Source: Micromussa lordhowensis
Lineage: Eukaryota; Cnidaria; Anthozoa; Scleractinia; Lobophylliidae
NCBI GenBank assembly: GCA_964020085.1
Contig: OZ026604.1
Coordinates: 2,827,967-2,891,966 of the forward strand
DNA length: 64,000 nt
Direction of reading: 5' to 3'
Position 1 is the first letter of the stretch; each line of letters starts with the position of its first letter. This document shows, one piece after another, positions 44,415-56,900 of this stretch. Both the position numbers and the translations under genes were made by a program. The notes under the pieces were generated by a model. It made no database searches, was not told where the DNA came from, and saw only the letters and a program-made list of their open reading frames with translations.

Positions 44415-47347
44415 TTAAAAATCTTGTTCTGTATTTTCACATCCTTTCTCATTTCTTCCAATGTTACAGGATTTCCAGCCACAAGCAGCATTTTCCAGCC
44501 CCTTCAGTTCACCAATATCGTCAGGCAATATAGTCAACTGATTGTCACTCAACAACAGTACCCAGAGTTTATTGAGATGTTTGATGTCAGCTTGTTGTTA
44601 CTCACACTCAGCCATATCAGCTCCTTCAGTTCACTGATCTCATCAGGCAATGTAGTCAACTGGTTATTACTCAAGTAGAGTCTCTATTCTTACATTTAGC
44701 CATTCCAGCTCCTTCAGTTCACCAATCTCATCAGGCCACGTAGTCAACTGGTTACTACTCAAGTACAGTCCCCAGAGTTTATTGTCTTATGTGTGATGAA
44801 AAACTGTCAGCTTATTGTTACTCACATTCAGCCATACCAGCTCCTTCAGTTCAAAAATCTCATCAGGCAATGTAGTCAGCTGGTTATTACTCAAGTCCAG
44901 TCTTCATTCTCACATCTAGCCATTCCAGCTCCTTCAGTTCACCGATCTCATCAGGAAATGTAGTCAACTGGTTACTGCTCAAGTGCAGTCTTCAGTTCCT
45001 TGAAGGTAGAACAGACAACTGGTTCTTACTCACACTAAGCACTGTCAGGTTACTCAACTCAGCTATGGCTTGAGGAAGTTCTCTCAACTGGTTCACCTCT
45101 GATGTCAGCTCTAAGAGATTTTTCAGCTTGTCAATACTTGTTGGTAATTCTTCCAGATAATTATCTGGCAAGTCAAGTCCCTCCAATTCAGTCAGGTCGG
45201 AAACAGCTTCAGGAACTTTTGACAACCCTCTGCTACTAAGATCTAAAACCCTCTTCCTGATAACATTTGTAACTTCGCTTCATCAATCTCATCAGGCAAT
45301 GTAGTCAACTGGTTACCGCCCAACAACAGAACCGGGGTTTATTGAGATGTTTTGTCAGCTTGTTGTTACTCACATTCAGCCATACCAGCTCCTTCAGTTC
45401 AAAACTCTCATCAGGCAATGTAGTCAACTGGTTAGTACTCAAGTCCAGTCTCCATTATCACATTCAGCCATACCAGCTCCTTCAGTTCACCAATCTCATC
45501 AGGCCACATAGTCAACTGGTTACTACTCAAGTACAGTCCCCAGAGTTTATTGAGACGTTTTATGTGTGATGATAAAACTGTCAGCTTATTCAATATTGTT
45601 ACTCACATTCAGCCATACCAGCTCTAATCAGTTAACCAATCTCATCAGGCAATGTAGTCAACTGGGTATTACTCAAGTCCAGTCTCCATTCTCACATTCA
45701 GCCATTCCAGCTCCTTCAGTTCACCAATCTCATCAGGCAATGTAGTCAACTGGTTATTACTCAAGTACAGTCTCCATTCTCACATCTAGCCATTCCTGCT
45801 CCTTCAGTTCACCGATCTCATCAGGAAATGTAGTCAACTGGTTATTACTCAAGTACAGTCTCCAGTTCCTTGAAGGTAGAACAGACAACTGGTTCTTACT
45901 CACACTAAGCACTGTCAGGTTACTCAACTCAGCTATGGCTCGAGGAAGTTCTCTCAACTGGTTCACCTCTGATGTCAGCCTAAGAGATTTTTCAGCTTGT
46001 TAATTATAATACTTGTTGGTAATTCTTCCAGACAATTATCTGGCAAGTCAAGTCCCTCCAATTCAGTCAGGTCAGAAACAGCTTCAGGAACTTTTGACAA
46101 CCCTCTGCTACTAAGATCTAAAATCCTCTTTCCGATAACATTTGTAACTTAACTTCATCAATGTCATCAGGCAATGTAGTCCATTGGTTATCACCTAACA
46201 ACAGTACCTGGAGTTTATTGAGATGTTTTGTGTCAGCTTGTTGTTACTCACATTCAGGCATACCAGCTCCTTCAGTTCAACAATCTCGGCAGGCAATGTA
46301 GTCAACTGGTTAGTACTCAAGTCCAGTCTCCATTCTCACATTCAGCCATACCAGCTCCTTCAGTTCACCAATCTCGTCAGGCAATGTAGTCAACTGGTTA
46401 TCACTCAAGTACAGTCTCCATTCTCACATCTAGCCATTCCAGCTCCTTCAGTTCAACATTCTCGGCAGGCAATGTAGCAACTGGTTAGTACTCAAGTCCA
46501 GTCTCCATTCTCACATTCAGCTATTCCAGCTCCTTCACTTCATCAATCTCATGAGGCAATGTAGTCCATTCGTTATCACCTAACAACAGTACCTGGAGTT
46601 CATTGAGATGTTTTAGGTCAGCTTGTTGCTACTCACATCTAGCCGTTCCAGCTCCTTCAGTTCACCAGTCTCCTCAGGCAGTGTAATTAACTGGTTATCA
46701 CTCAAGTACAGTCTCCATTATCACATTCAGCCATAACTGCTCCTTCAGTTCAACATTCTCGGCAGGCAATGTAGTCAACTGGTTAGTACTCAAGTCCATT
46801 CTCACATTCAGCCATTCCAGCTCCTTCAGTTCAACAATCTCGGCAGGCAATGTAGTCAACTGGTTAGTACTCAAGTCCATTCTCACGTTCAGCCATACCA
46901 GCTCCTTCAGTTCACCGATCTCATCAGGCAATGCAGTCAACTGGTTATTATTCAAGTACATTCACCTCAGTTCCTTGAAGGTAGAACAGACAACTGGTTG
47001 TTACTCACACTAAGCACTGTCAAGTTACTCAACTCAGCTATGGCTTGAGGAAGTTCTCTCAACTGGTTCACCTCTGATGTCAGCCCTAAGAGATTTTTCA
47101 GCTTGTTAATACTTGTTGGTAATTCTTCCAGATAATTATCTGACAACTCAAGTTCCTCCAATTCAGTCAGGTCAGTAATATAGCTTCAGGAACTTTTAAC
47201 AACCCTCTGCATCTAAGATTTGAATTTTTTCCCAATGCATTTGTAGAAATGTGCTTTCTGAGTTCTTCTGCTGAAATGTTATCCATCGTCTACTATATAC
47301 AGTGTTTATACAGCTGTTTGAATGCTTCCTTAACTTCTGATAAGTAT
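44415..47347 (-). pseudogene. Inverted, amplified copy of the Roco LRR exon (broken)
   Basis: It begins with the same 5' acceptor context as the intact gene (TTTTCAG then ATACTT at 47347) and a start codon at 47286 (MDNISAEELRKHI). LRRs follow, in frames broken by many stops and indels, and the copy ends with LLVAGNPVTLEEMRKDVKIQ, the intact gene's exon end. The N-terminal module (LPTSINKLKNLL, QLRELPQAIAELSNLTVLSV, NQLSVLPSRN) occurs three times, at about 47160-46965, 46085-45860 and 45225-44990. The exon has grown from 0.93 to about 2.9 kb. No Roc exon follows within the next kilobases. Confidence 0.88.
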
Positions 47348-47350
47348 CTG

Positions 47351-49127
47351 AAAACACACAAACCAAAAATCTCATTCAATTCACAAAGCTTCTAGTGAAT
47401 TCAACTATTGTGGAACAGATAGTTGATCTTGGAAACCTAATTTCCTCTGCGTCACCTGACACCAAAGTGATAATCTCAGGTCTGGCTCAAAGGTATGACA
47501 AGGACTCTCTCAGTAAGAAGCTAAATGACTGAATAAAGTAATGGAGACATTTTGCAATCAAAATGGTTGGGGTGTCGTTGCACACCTGAGGCTTATTTCA
47601 AATTTAGGAGAAGATGCGGGTCGCTTTTTCGAGGGGGATGGGGGGAGGGGGGCATTCATTTAATTTTTCCCAAATCCTTGCCTGACATGATCATTTGTAG
47701 CTCGGGTAATGATGGTATAGGTATGGGTGGAACATGACTCTCCTTCCTTCATTTCTTCCTTCCCTCCTCCCTTCCTTCCGTCCTTCCAACGATTCCTGTG
47801 AACTTCTCTACATTCCTACCTAAATTGGTATACATATTTTCTATCCTCTCACCTCCCTCTGAATTTATAGTGCTGATTCAAACGATAATATATATTCTTG
47901 TGGAAAGTTCTGACTATGGTGGGTTAAATCTTCAATCAAGTCTCATAGCGTGGATTTCGAAAATTTTCAACCTGAGCTATCTTAGACATTTGCTCAAACC
48001 TTTTTGAGATTTTTTCTTTTTTCACTGCAACTATAATATTAATGATTATCATACTGATTTTACTTTTTATTTAGAAATTCTGCAGTGGTTGTCTGAATTT
48101 CGCTCAACTTTTTCAACAGATTTTAAAGCTTCTGATTCTATCATTTGGAATAATTGTAATATAAAGGGAGACGCCAAACCGATATAATTATATTAATGCT
48201 GGTGTTATTTTTATCAGTGATTCAATGTTTTCTCGGAGCAATGTTGAATCCTTTAACATAGTAAAGGACAAGGGCCCAATAAGCTCAAGTTCACAAGCTT
48301 ACAACTTACAACTTTCTATTTATTAATCTTTAACTACAAGTTGGGGTAGTTTGCCCCGCAAATAGCTGAGAAGCTAGTTGAGGCGGGGCAAGACAAATAC
48401 ACGAGCGACTCAAATAAGTACCTTAAAGAAACAAGCTATTGTGAATTGGTTGAATGCTCTCGACCAATCAGATTTTTCATAGCAAGTCTGATGTATAATA
48501 ATATTACATATGAGATCAAGAAAACTCTGGTACAAATCACATAACAAGGTTGACCAATTTCTGTCATTGACCAGAACAATATAAAATTGGAAAGAATGCC
48601 CAGATATTAATCTTCTGAATTCATATAGCCTGCATCAAGCTTTTATTGGACACAATAATTACATCAAGAATACATTTTCAATACAGATGCCAGATTGTCA
48701 GTTCCATGGAACGATCGATCTGAGTTTGTCCAAATCTGTTCAAATTCTAAACGGCTTCAACTTTAAATGGTCTGACTTCCAATTGACTGTGTTTTATAAG
48801 TACCACTCGCTGTTTAACTGTTTCACTCTTTATGCCATAACTGAGGTGACAAACTTAATTCCAGTGGAAGAAATTCTGCATGATCATTAGGTCAACAGCT
48901 GGTGCTGGTTTCTGTTGCTATCAAGTCATAGAATATAGCTTTTAGCAGGTGCTCTCTTACCTGACTTGTCTACAGTCGTCTTCATACAGCACCCAGCACA
49001 GGGCAAAGTGGGAGCACACTTGCTTTATTAGATTACTAACAAAAATTTGATACAATTCAATTACTTGCGCACTACTTACATTACCTACAAGAGGATGCAA
49101 TTACAGGTGCTACTAACAATAGTTAAC
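47351..49127. other. Intergenic, no gene seen
   Basis: A CCTTCC-rich tract at 47740-47790 and a G-run at 47637-47652 are visible. GCCCCGC/GCGGGGC near 48353-48390 may form a hairpin. ORFs at 47798-48007 and 48687-48890 show no family features. Confidence 0.4.
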
Positions 49128-49254
49128 ACTTAGTGACTGGTCCCGAGGGGAACAGTGAATTTTGTTTCTCGAGAATCTCAACGTTTCCCGAGGAAAACAT
49201 TGAGATTCAAGGGAAACTAAATTCACTGTTCCCCAAGGGACCAGTCATTAAGTG
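49128..49254. mobile_element. Foldback MITE
   Basis: The arm CACTTAGTGACTGGTCCCGA...GGGAACAGTGAATTT is mirrored at the right end with few changes; 127 bp. Confidence 0.75.
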
Positions 49255-49693
49255 ATTTGTTATATAGGAAAACAAAACAAAAGCAAATTTTGAAAACCGC
49301 GCTGAGAATCGAGCGACAACATCAGGCTATGTGCAACAGCGATCAACATTTTGCGGGTAACAATGAACTATTTCCCGTTTGACGTCATAGTTTTCCCAAT
49401 GTTGCCCGCTCATGGCATTTGGCGGGAAACAGTTTCATTGTTAGATGTCATGTGACCATGAACTAGCCAATGAATGGGCGTGCTGTAGCGGGAAAAACGC
49501 CAGCTATATAATAATACAATTTGCATAACTTGATCTAAAAACAATAGCATAACTTATTTAACTTGCGTTATAACATAGATAGGACCCTGCGCGTGCTCTG
49601 ATTGGTCAAAAACCCATGTTTTATCAGAGTATAAAACATAGAAAAAGCGTGTTTTATTGTTTTGCGCGGCTACAATCTATATCAATAGCAAAT

Positions 49694-49855
49694 GAAGCCT
49701 AAGCCGTGTATTACACTGTGATAAAACACCATGGGCATTTGAGAACATTCGAGAAATGTAGAAAACACGGCCTACGGCACGTGTTTTCTACATTTCCCTC
49801 GTGTTCTCAAATTCCCGTCGTGTTTTATCACAGTGTAATACACGGCTTAGGCTTC
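49694..49855. mobile_element. Foldback MITE (162 bp)
   Basis: GAAGCCTAAGCCGTGTATTA...ACTGTGATAAAACAC is mirrored almost perfectly at the right end. Half of a related copy lies at 4568-4665. Confidence 0.85.
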
Positions 49856-50033
49856 TTATTTGTTAAATACTAATACTTACACTATTTACAATATAATACC
49901 CTTACTGGTGTTGCCTTATACATCCTTATTATAATAACGGGCAACAAAATAAAACAACGAAAGTGAAGAATGATCCTCGCAGTATATTTTCCAATTTAAG
50001 CAACTGGAAAGAAGAAGCCTGAAAAAAATCAGG

Positions 50034-50078
50034 GCTTCAACGGGATTCGAACCCGTGAGTTATTGACCTCGCTCCCAA
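50034..50078 (-). repeat. tRNA-like B-box fragment
   Basis: On the minus strand ACGGGTTCGAATCCCGT is a perfect T-arm-like hairpin with a B box. The remaining cloverleaf is absent, so it is probably a SINE or tRNA relic. Confidence 0.4.
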
Positions 50079-50079
50079 T

Positions 50080-51486
50080 GTGTGACAATAAAATAAGATG
50101 GGTGTAAATGATTACATTGGAGTGAGCACCCACAGTGTGAGATAGGCACTCCTTGCTCCCCCTTGCATTTTTCCCGAAGAAGACTGGAGGTGAGTCCGCT
50201 CACTTGCAGGGTTCTTTCTTGCTGTAGCATTTACATGGAATTCTTTTGAGTTTTTATCATCTTTTCACCTGACGATTGTTGATTTACTCTTTTCTCAGAG
50301 ACAATTAATTAAAGATTAAATGGCGACCTTAATTCACAATAGGATTTCCTCTTTCTAAAACCTTTTGGATATTAAGATCAAAATATGCCTTAAGGACTTG
50401 GACGTTCAGTGATCCCTATTTTTCTTTTGATGGATCATATTCTCTACCGATTTTCTACGTTTTCTAGAGCGACTAAACGAAGAAAATCTATCAATCAGAA
50501 GTTTGAATTTTTTGAAAAATGCACCATCGAATTCTGTTTTTTTTTTGTGCGGCGGTTTCAAACGCCTCTTGAAGTGTTAAGTTTTGTGAAGACGTTGGCA
50601 ACATTTGGAATTATTTACGCAACATAACCATTTCTACAAAATATGACTAAGATCGTTTGCCTCCGATGACTCACTTTCGATGTTTTTACTATAAACCCCT
50701 GTAGACCATGCTGAATTATGTGTGCCAATTTTTCAAAATCAGGGTAGTTTTCCACAGGCTTTATCTCTGAAACAAAGTCGGTGACCCCATTTTTTTGGCA
50801 TTTGATACAAGTAACTCATTATCTGACCATTGACTGCACGATTTTGCACGAACGTCCTTGAAGACTAGAAATCATTTTCTACTCCCTTAAATATGATACA
50901 TGTTCCATATCGTTCTGTTGTGTTAGTTCTGTGTCTTACAGCAAAATTGTGTTTTCATTTCAGCAAATTAATGTTGGTAGTCAGAGCAATGGCCTGGGTA
51001 AGTTTAAGAGCTCCAGCTTGCTTCCAGACCCTCTCAGAAGTCTCTGCATTGATTTTCATCTTCAGGAGAGAGAGAGCCTGTGAATGTACCATGGCTTGCC
51101 TTTGAATCCCACACGCAAGACAGTGAGTGTGGAGACCGTTGCGGAAGCGTCGAGGAAGTGAGCCTGCCTTGATCTCAGATCTCTCTAATTCTCAAGGTCT
51201 CTTCCCACTTCCAAGAGTGAGAGAGATTTTGCATAGTGTGTGTCCTTTAGCCTGAGCCTGTTCGCAGGCTGGGAAAGAGAATTCCTTGTCCCATTCAAAT
51301 TTCTTTCCGAGGGATCATTTCCTTTACTCTCTCAACTTTGTTATGCTTTGAATTGTAAATAATAAGAAGGAATAATCAATTTATTAGATTTAGTATAGCA
51401 AACAATAAATGGATAATCGATGTTTGATTCGGATTAGAAGATTGTACATAAAGATATGTCCAGCCCTATCTACATGATTGTATTAA
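50080..51486. other. Intergenic, no gene seen
   Basis: Small ORFs at 50409-50627 and 50893-51105 have no recognisable domain. GAGCCTGTTCGCAGGCT at about 51254 echoes the end of the MITE at 17373-17508. Confidence 0.4.
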
Positions 51487-51709
51487 CAGGGCTCAAAAGA
51501 GATGCTCTCCGGTTGTCTGGGACAAGTAGATTTTCCTTCTGTGCAAGTAACTTTTTAATACCACTTGCCTAGTGGGCAAGGGAACAGGCAAGTTGCCTGC
51601 CAATTGAATCATTAAAAGAGCAAACTATTAAGACTTTCCCAGGCAAGCAAACTTTGAGAGCTACTTGTCCCAAGGGCAAGCTGGAATTCAAGATTTTTTC
51701 GAGCCCTGA
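51487..51709. mobile_element. Short hAT-like MITE
   Basis: Ends CAGGGCTCAAAA and TTTTTTCGAGCCCTG are inverse, with ATTAA repeated directly on both sides. It contains internal TTGCC/GGCAA repeats. Confidence 0.65.
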
Positions 51710-51714
51710 TTAAT

Positions 51715-53666
51715 TATTTTAGGTATAATTAGTTTTACCAATATACTTGCTGAGATGTCACATTTGTGAGATACCTTTTGTAGATAATTAATATTAGGCA
51801 TCTCTGTTGAGCAAAACGGATCTTTTTAAAAAGCAATAGATCTTTATTTCTTAGATTTTTTTAAGTGTAGAAAAAACTCTTTGTCACTAAGAGTACTATA
51901 CTTTTCATTGTTATATTGTAAGTAATGAATTTTTCATATTGTAAGTAATGAATTTTTCATTGCCTCATCTATTTATTAGTTTAAAGTGATGGTTATTTTG
52001 GCATGTACATGTTTTCCAAGTGTACAATAAGTTCCAACTTACATACTTCATTATTGCAAAGGAGATCAGGAGCCCATATGAAAAGGTCGGGGATTCTCAT
52101 TGTGTTGCTCAAGGCGTTTGCTCTCACTTGGGGTGTTCACAGTGACTAAAATGAAAAAAAAAACATTCTCATTTCCGTTTTTTTTAGGCTTGATTCATGC
52201 CTCCCTCTTGAGTCCCTTCTACTAAGCCAGGCTCCTATCCTGAACTAGGGCTGGTAATCGAGCCTAATCAGCTATAAGTGGTATCTTTCAGGGGTCATGC
52301 CATGCCCAGATTGGTCTCGGCTTTAGGGGTTGAATTCAAATTTTCTGACAAGCACCCCGACCTTGACATATGGACCCCCCCCCCCCCGGGCAGTTTCTCA
52401 TTTTTCATAGTGGTAGAGTGGTTTTATATTGTATGTCCTAAAACAAAAATTAGCCTTCAGAACCGGCAGATTAGCGCTAATCTACCTTTACTGCAGGCTA
52501 AACCAAAGTAACCACTTCAGCCAATCACAAAGGACAGACAATCCAGTGAGCCAATCAAAACTCAAAGTAATTTACATGAAGCAGATACGATTTTTAATCA
52601 CGTAGCATAGAAGTGCAAAACCAATTACTTTTCATTACTCAAAGGAAAAACAGTACAAATGATCACTTGAGAAATTGTGCGGATATTTAAGGAACTTTTC
52701 TTCCAACTAGCACAATAGGCAATATAAGAAGACCAGTAAAGTGAATTTGTAATTTTATAATAATGTACTTTAACCTCTGTGAGTGTTAGTCGATTGTACT
52801 ACCTGTAAGAGCTCTCAGGGGCTGGTCTAACACTCGAGTCGTCCCAGGGGAAACTCCTAAATAAAAAGGACAGGGTGCTTGTTATACAAGCCAGGGTGTT
52901 CAGTCTCAAAAAGGTCCTCAGTTGGAGATTTTAGGGTATTGAACCGAAAAAAAATCTGACAGGAGATACTGTGTTTGGTTAGAATTGGTACTTCTCAGGG
53001 AAGAAAAGCAATTTAAGCCACGCCCACAAGACAGGGTCTTGGGTTAGGGTTAGACAAGGTCTTGGTACCTCTTAGGGCGGTTTCTTTTTAAACTTTCCGA
53101 TGAGCACCCCCCGTTCTTTCCATATGGGAGCCCTCTCTCCATTGGACGGTGGCCAGTTCACATTATCAGCTCAGTTGATAAAACCAAATCATCTTGTAAT
53201 ACTCCCCACCGACGCAGCACCACAGTTTCTTTACAAAAACATACCCCCTTTATAACGTCCACTTAGCTCATCTGCCAAACCGAAAAATATTGGATTGCTG
53301 TTTCTGCCTTGTTTGCAGGGTCCCTCTTTCTTGCTCCAGCGAGCAAAACGAAGAGAGACTGGGGACGAGTAGTGCCTAGGCGTCAGTCGATATTTTTCAC
53401 CTCGGTCAACCATATCAGATTGCAATAAGTGAAAGATATGAAATGACTCCAAGCCTTAAATTTGGCGTCAAAAGTGGGTCGCAACTCGTTCGTTCCTAAT
53501 CTGACAAGTGTCGCCGGGTGGGATAATAGTTTTGTTTAATATTCGTTTATTATATACACCTAGAGATTCAGTCCTTGACGGCAAATTATCATAATTATTA
53601 TACATTGTAGTCACCATCTGTCTTCTCATTGGCTAAAAGCCTACAGTTAATTCTGGGAAACAGCGT
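51715..53666. other. Intergenic repeats, no gene seen
   Basis: 52320-52380 and 53085-53130 share a related CTTTCYGAYRAGCACCCC...CCATATGG segment. 53320-53390 holds CGAGCAAAACGAAGAGAGAC, likely repeat-derived. No coding evidence. Confidence 0.4.
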
Positions 53667-53720
53667 AACCTACAGATTATTCACTAATCTGCTAGCAGAT
53701 TAGTGAATAATCTGTAGGTT
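53667..53720. repeat. 54-bp perfect palindrome
   Basis: The left half AACCTACAGATTATTCACTA (then ATCTGCT) is exactly complementary to the right half, with no spacer; the centre is GCTAGC. Confidence 0.95.
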
Positions 53721-53937
53721 GCGCACACAATGCATGATTTCCATGAGCAATGTCAAGTTCACGGGTGATGTGGCATTTATGGTGGCTTCGTCAACATAAT
53801 GCATTTGTCCTTATTGTCTTTAAAACAGTGTATAATGAAACAATTATTCGGTTTTTGTGATCATATCGGGAATAATCAAGGTCTCGGTAATTGTTATCAG
53901 CCTCGGCCTTCGGCTTCGACTGAGGAACACTTACCTC

Positions 53938-56900
53938 TTATAATAAACCCTGATGAAACCGGTTACGTAAAAGGACGTTACATTGGAGAAAATCTTACAA
54001 GATCTAATGTTCTACTTGGAAAAAGAAAACTCCCCAGGTATTGCAGTATTTGTAGATTTCCGGAAAGCGTTTGATACCATTGAGTGGAATTACTTGGAAA
54101 ATGCCGTCGCGCTGTTCAACTTTGGGCCAAATGTTTTGCAATGGTTTAAGACTATATATTCCAACATTTCCAGCTGTGTTCTAAACAATGGCCACGCTTC
54201 TCACTTGTTTTCATTAACACGTGGAGTGAGACAAAGGTGTCCACTGTCGGGTCTTCTTTTCTTTATTGGTCTTGAACTTCTTGCCAGGGCTATCAAAACC
54301 CACGATCGCATAAATGGAATAATAATAGGAAACCACGAAGTAAAAACGACCATGTATGCGGATCACACCACGGTTTTTCTTCGAGACACAGAATCTATTT
54401 CCTACTTACTTAAACTGCTGGACCAGTTTAAAACTGTTTCCGGCCTGGAAGTAAATGCCTCCAAAACTGAAGCGATATGGCTTGGCCAGTGGAAAAACAG
54501 AAGTGACACTCCTTTCAGTTTCAGTTGGCCCGTTGACCCCATTTGTGCCTTAGGCGTTTTCTTTTCCTATGACGCAACTAAAGCTGCCAAACTCAATTTC
54601 GACGAAAAATTGCGAAGTATGGAAAAGATTTCTGGAAAAAAAGAAAACTAACCTTAATCGGTAGAATAAACATCGTCAAAACTCTAGCCTTATCCAAATT
54701 GATATTCAACAGCTCAAACCTTAGTTTACCTAATTACTTGCCTGGAGCGATCAACAACATGATTTTTAATTTTATTTGGGAAAATAAACCCCCCAAAATT
54801 AAAAAAACAACAATCATTGGTGAAAAAATAAAGGCGGCTTTAAAATGATTGACGTTCAAACAATGGAAATCGCGCTTAAAATTGCCTGGGTCAATAGAAC
54901 ACGTCAAAACCGCTTCTCCTCCTGGAAAATTCTCATCGAACATCTCTTCCGGCAATATGGCGGCTTTTCTTTCTTGCTGAACTGCAGATATGACTTAAAT
55001 TTACTTCATTTAAATATTGTTCCCCCCTTCTATGACGCGATACTAAAATACTGGCGGGAAAATAAACCCATAATCTCAGAAGACAATATACCAAAGCAAA
55101 ACGAAATAATCTGGAATAACCAAAACATTTTAATAAATAAACATATGATCTATTTAAAACATTGGCACCAAAGTGGAATTACTCATATTAAGAACTTTCT
55201 TAATGAAGACCATAGTTTCTTATCATACGATGCATTTCAACAAACTTTTCAACTAATCTCAACCTACTATGGTCTTATAAATGTCATTCCGCCCAGTTGG
55301 AGACGTGAAATCAAATCCACAAAAATACCAATTGAAAATGAAAACGTGTCACAGGAATCCTCTTTGCCCAAAAGTATCACCACCCGTTCCGTTTATGCAG
55401 CAATAATAAATCACTACTCTCAACCTCCAACTGCTGAGCCAAGATTGTTACGTTACGGTTTCTCCAATGATTGTCTTAAAAGTGTTTATAACCTCCCCTT
55501 TGTAATCACGCTTGAAACAAAACTTCAAATTTTCCAATATAAGATTATCCACAATATTTTTTTTTTTATTTATTTTTTTTTTTATATATGGCTCATCGAA
55601 TCAGGCTGACCGCAAAAAGTACAATTTGGGTTATCTGTTATACCATACAGGTGAAGTTAATTCTTGGAAACAAGTATCCTATGCACAAGATTAAAATAAA
55701 ATTCTTTAAGTTTGTTCTCTTTACATATACATTTGAGCTGTTTGAAGTGGTCTTTCCAATGAATATCGTTTAATGAAAGTTCTCGCTCCCATTTACTGGT
55801 AGCAGTTATCTTTGAAATACTTTTTTTCATGAAAAGCCAGTAGTAATCTTTATTTTTCATTTTCATTAGATCGATCGATATTGAAGGGGACAATTGAAAG
55901 TTAGAACCATGGTTCAGAAAGTGGTTCTTATTTAATTGGGTATTTCTGGCCTTTTCTAATAAATGTTTCGGAATTGCATTAATGACTTGATAGTAATTTA
56001 AGAAGTTGCAGTTTACGTTGTAGATTTGTTTAAATTCTTTGAAAGGCAGAAACTTTCCATTCTCATTGAGGATGTCTTGAATAGTCAGTATTTCGTTTTC
56101 AAACCAGGATTTCAGGAATATGATTTTGTTTTCAATACGGATCTCTTTGTTGTTAAACAGGATCAATTCTTGACCATTACAGTAACCATACAGGTTTTTG
56201 AGTTCTAAAAAATAGAGCAATAATTGTTTATAAAAAACGGGTATATCAGCCTGATTTATAAATTTTTTATCATAATTGCAACGAAGCAGAAAGTTTAAGC
56301 CATCATATTTTCTTAGGAAGTACTCTGGGATTGCTTTCCAATTTTCTTTTCTCGACAACATATCAACTGTAAGAAATCTTGAAATCCAGGCAAGTTTAAG
56401 TGATTTAGCCATAACTTCCATGTTTGGTACCCTCAGTCCTCCATCAATGAAGTCTTGATACATAACTTGCCTTTTAATTTTGTCAGGTTTTTTACGCCAG
56501 ATAAAATCGAACAAGGAGGTCGTAACTGAGGAGATAGTCAGTTCTGAAGGAGTTTCGAGCATTGATGAAGAATAAACTAGGTGAGGAATACCGAGGCTTT
56601 TGATTATCAGGACTCTTCCAAATAAGCTTAGGTATCTTGATCTCCAGATGTCCAAACTGGTGTTTAAGTTCCGGACTTTAAGCGTGAAATTACGTTCTTT
56701 ATTACCATTTTCATCATAAGAGACAAAGATTCCGAGGGTTCTAACGGGCTTTTTTTGTCCATTTTAGGTTGAAAGGTTCGTCTTCTCGATCGCGCCATGA
56801 GCCTAACCAAATTGCTTTCGTTTTTGAAGTATTTAATTTCAAACCTGAAGATTTTCCGAATTCGTCGACTATTTCAATCAAATTTTTAACAGACGAAAGG

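Noticed and set aside
44334..46477. Plus-strand ORFs rich in Leu/Ser/Thr
   Set aside because: They are antisense shadows of the degenerate LRR copy on the minus strand.
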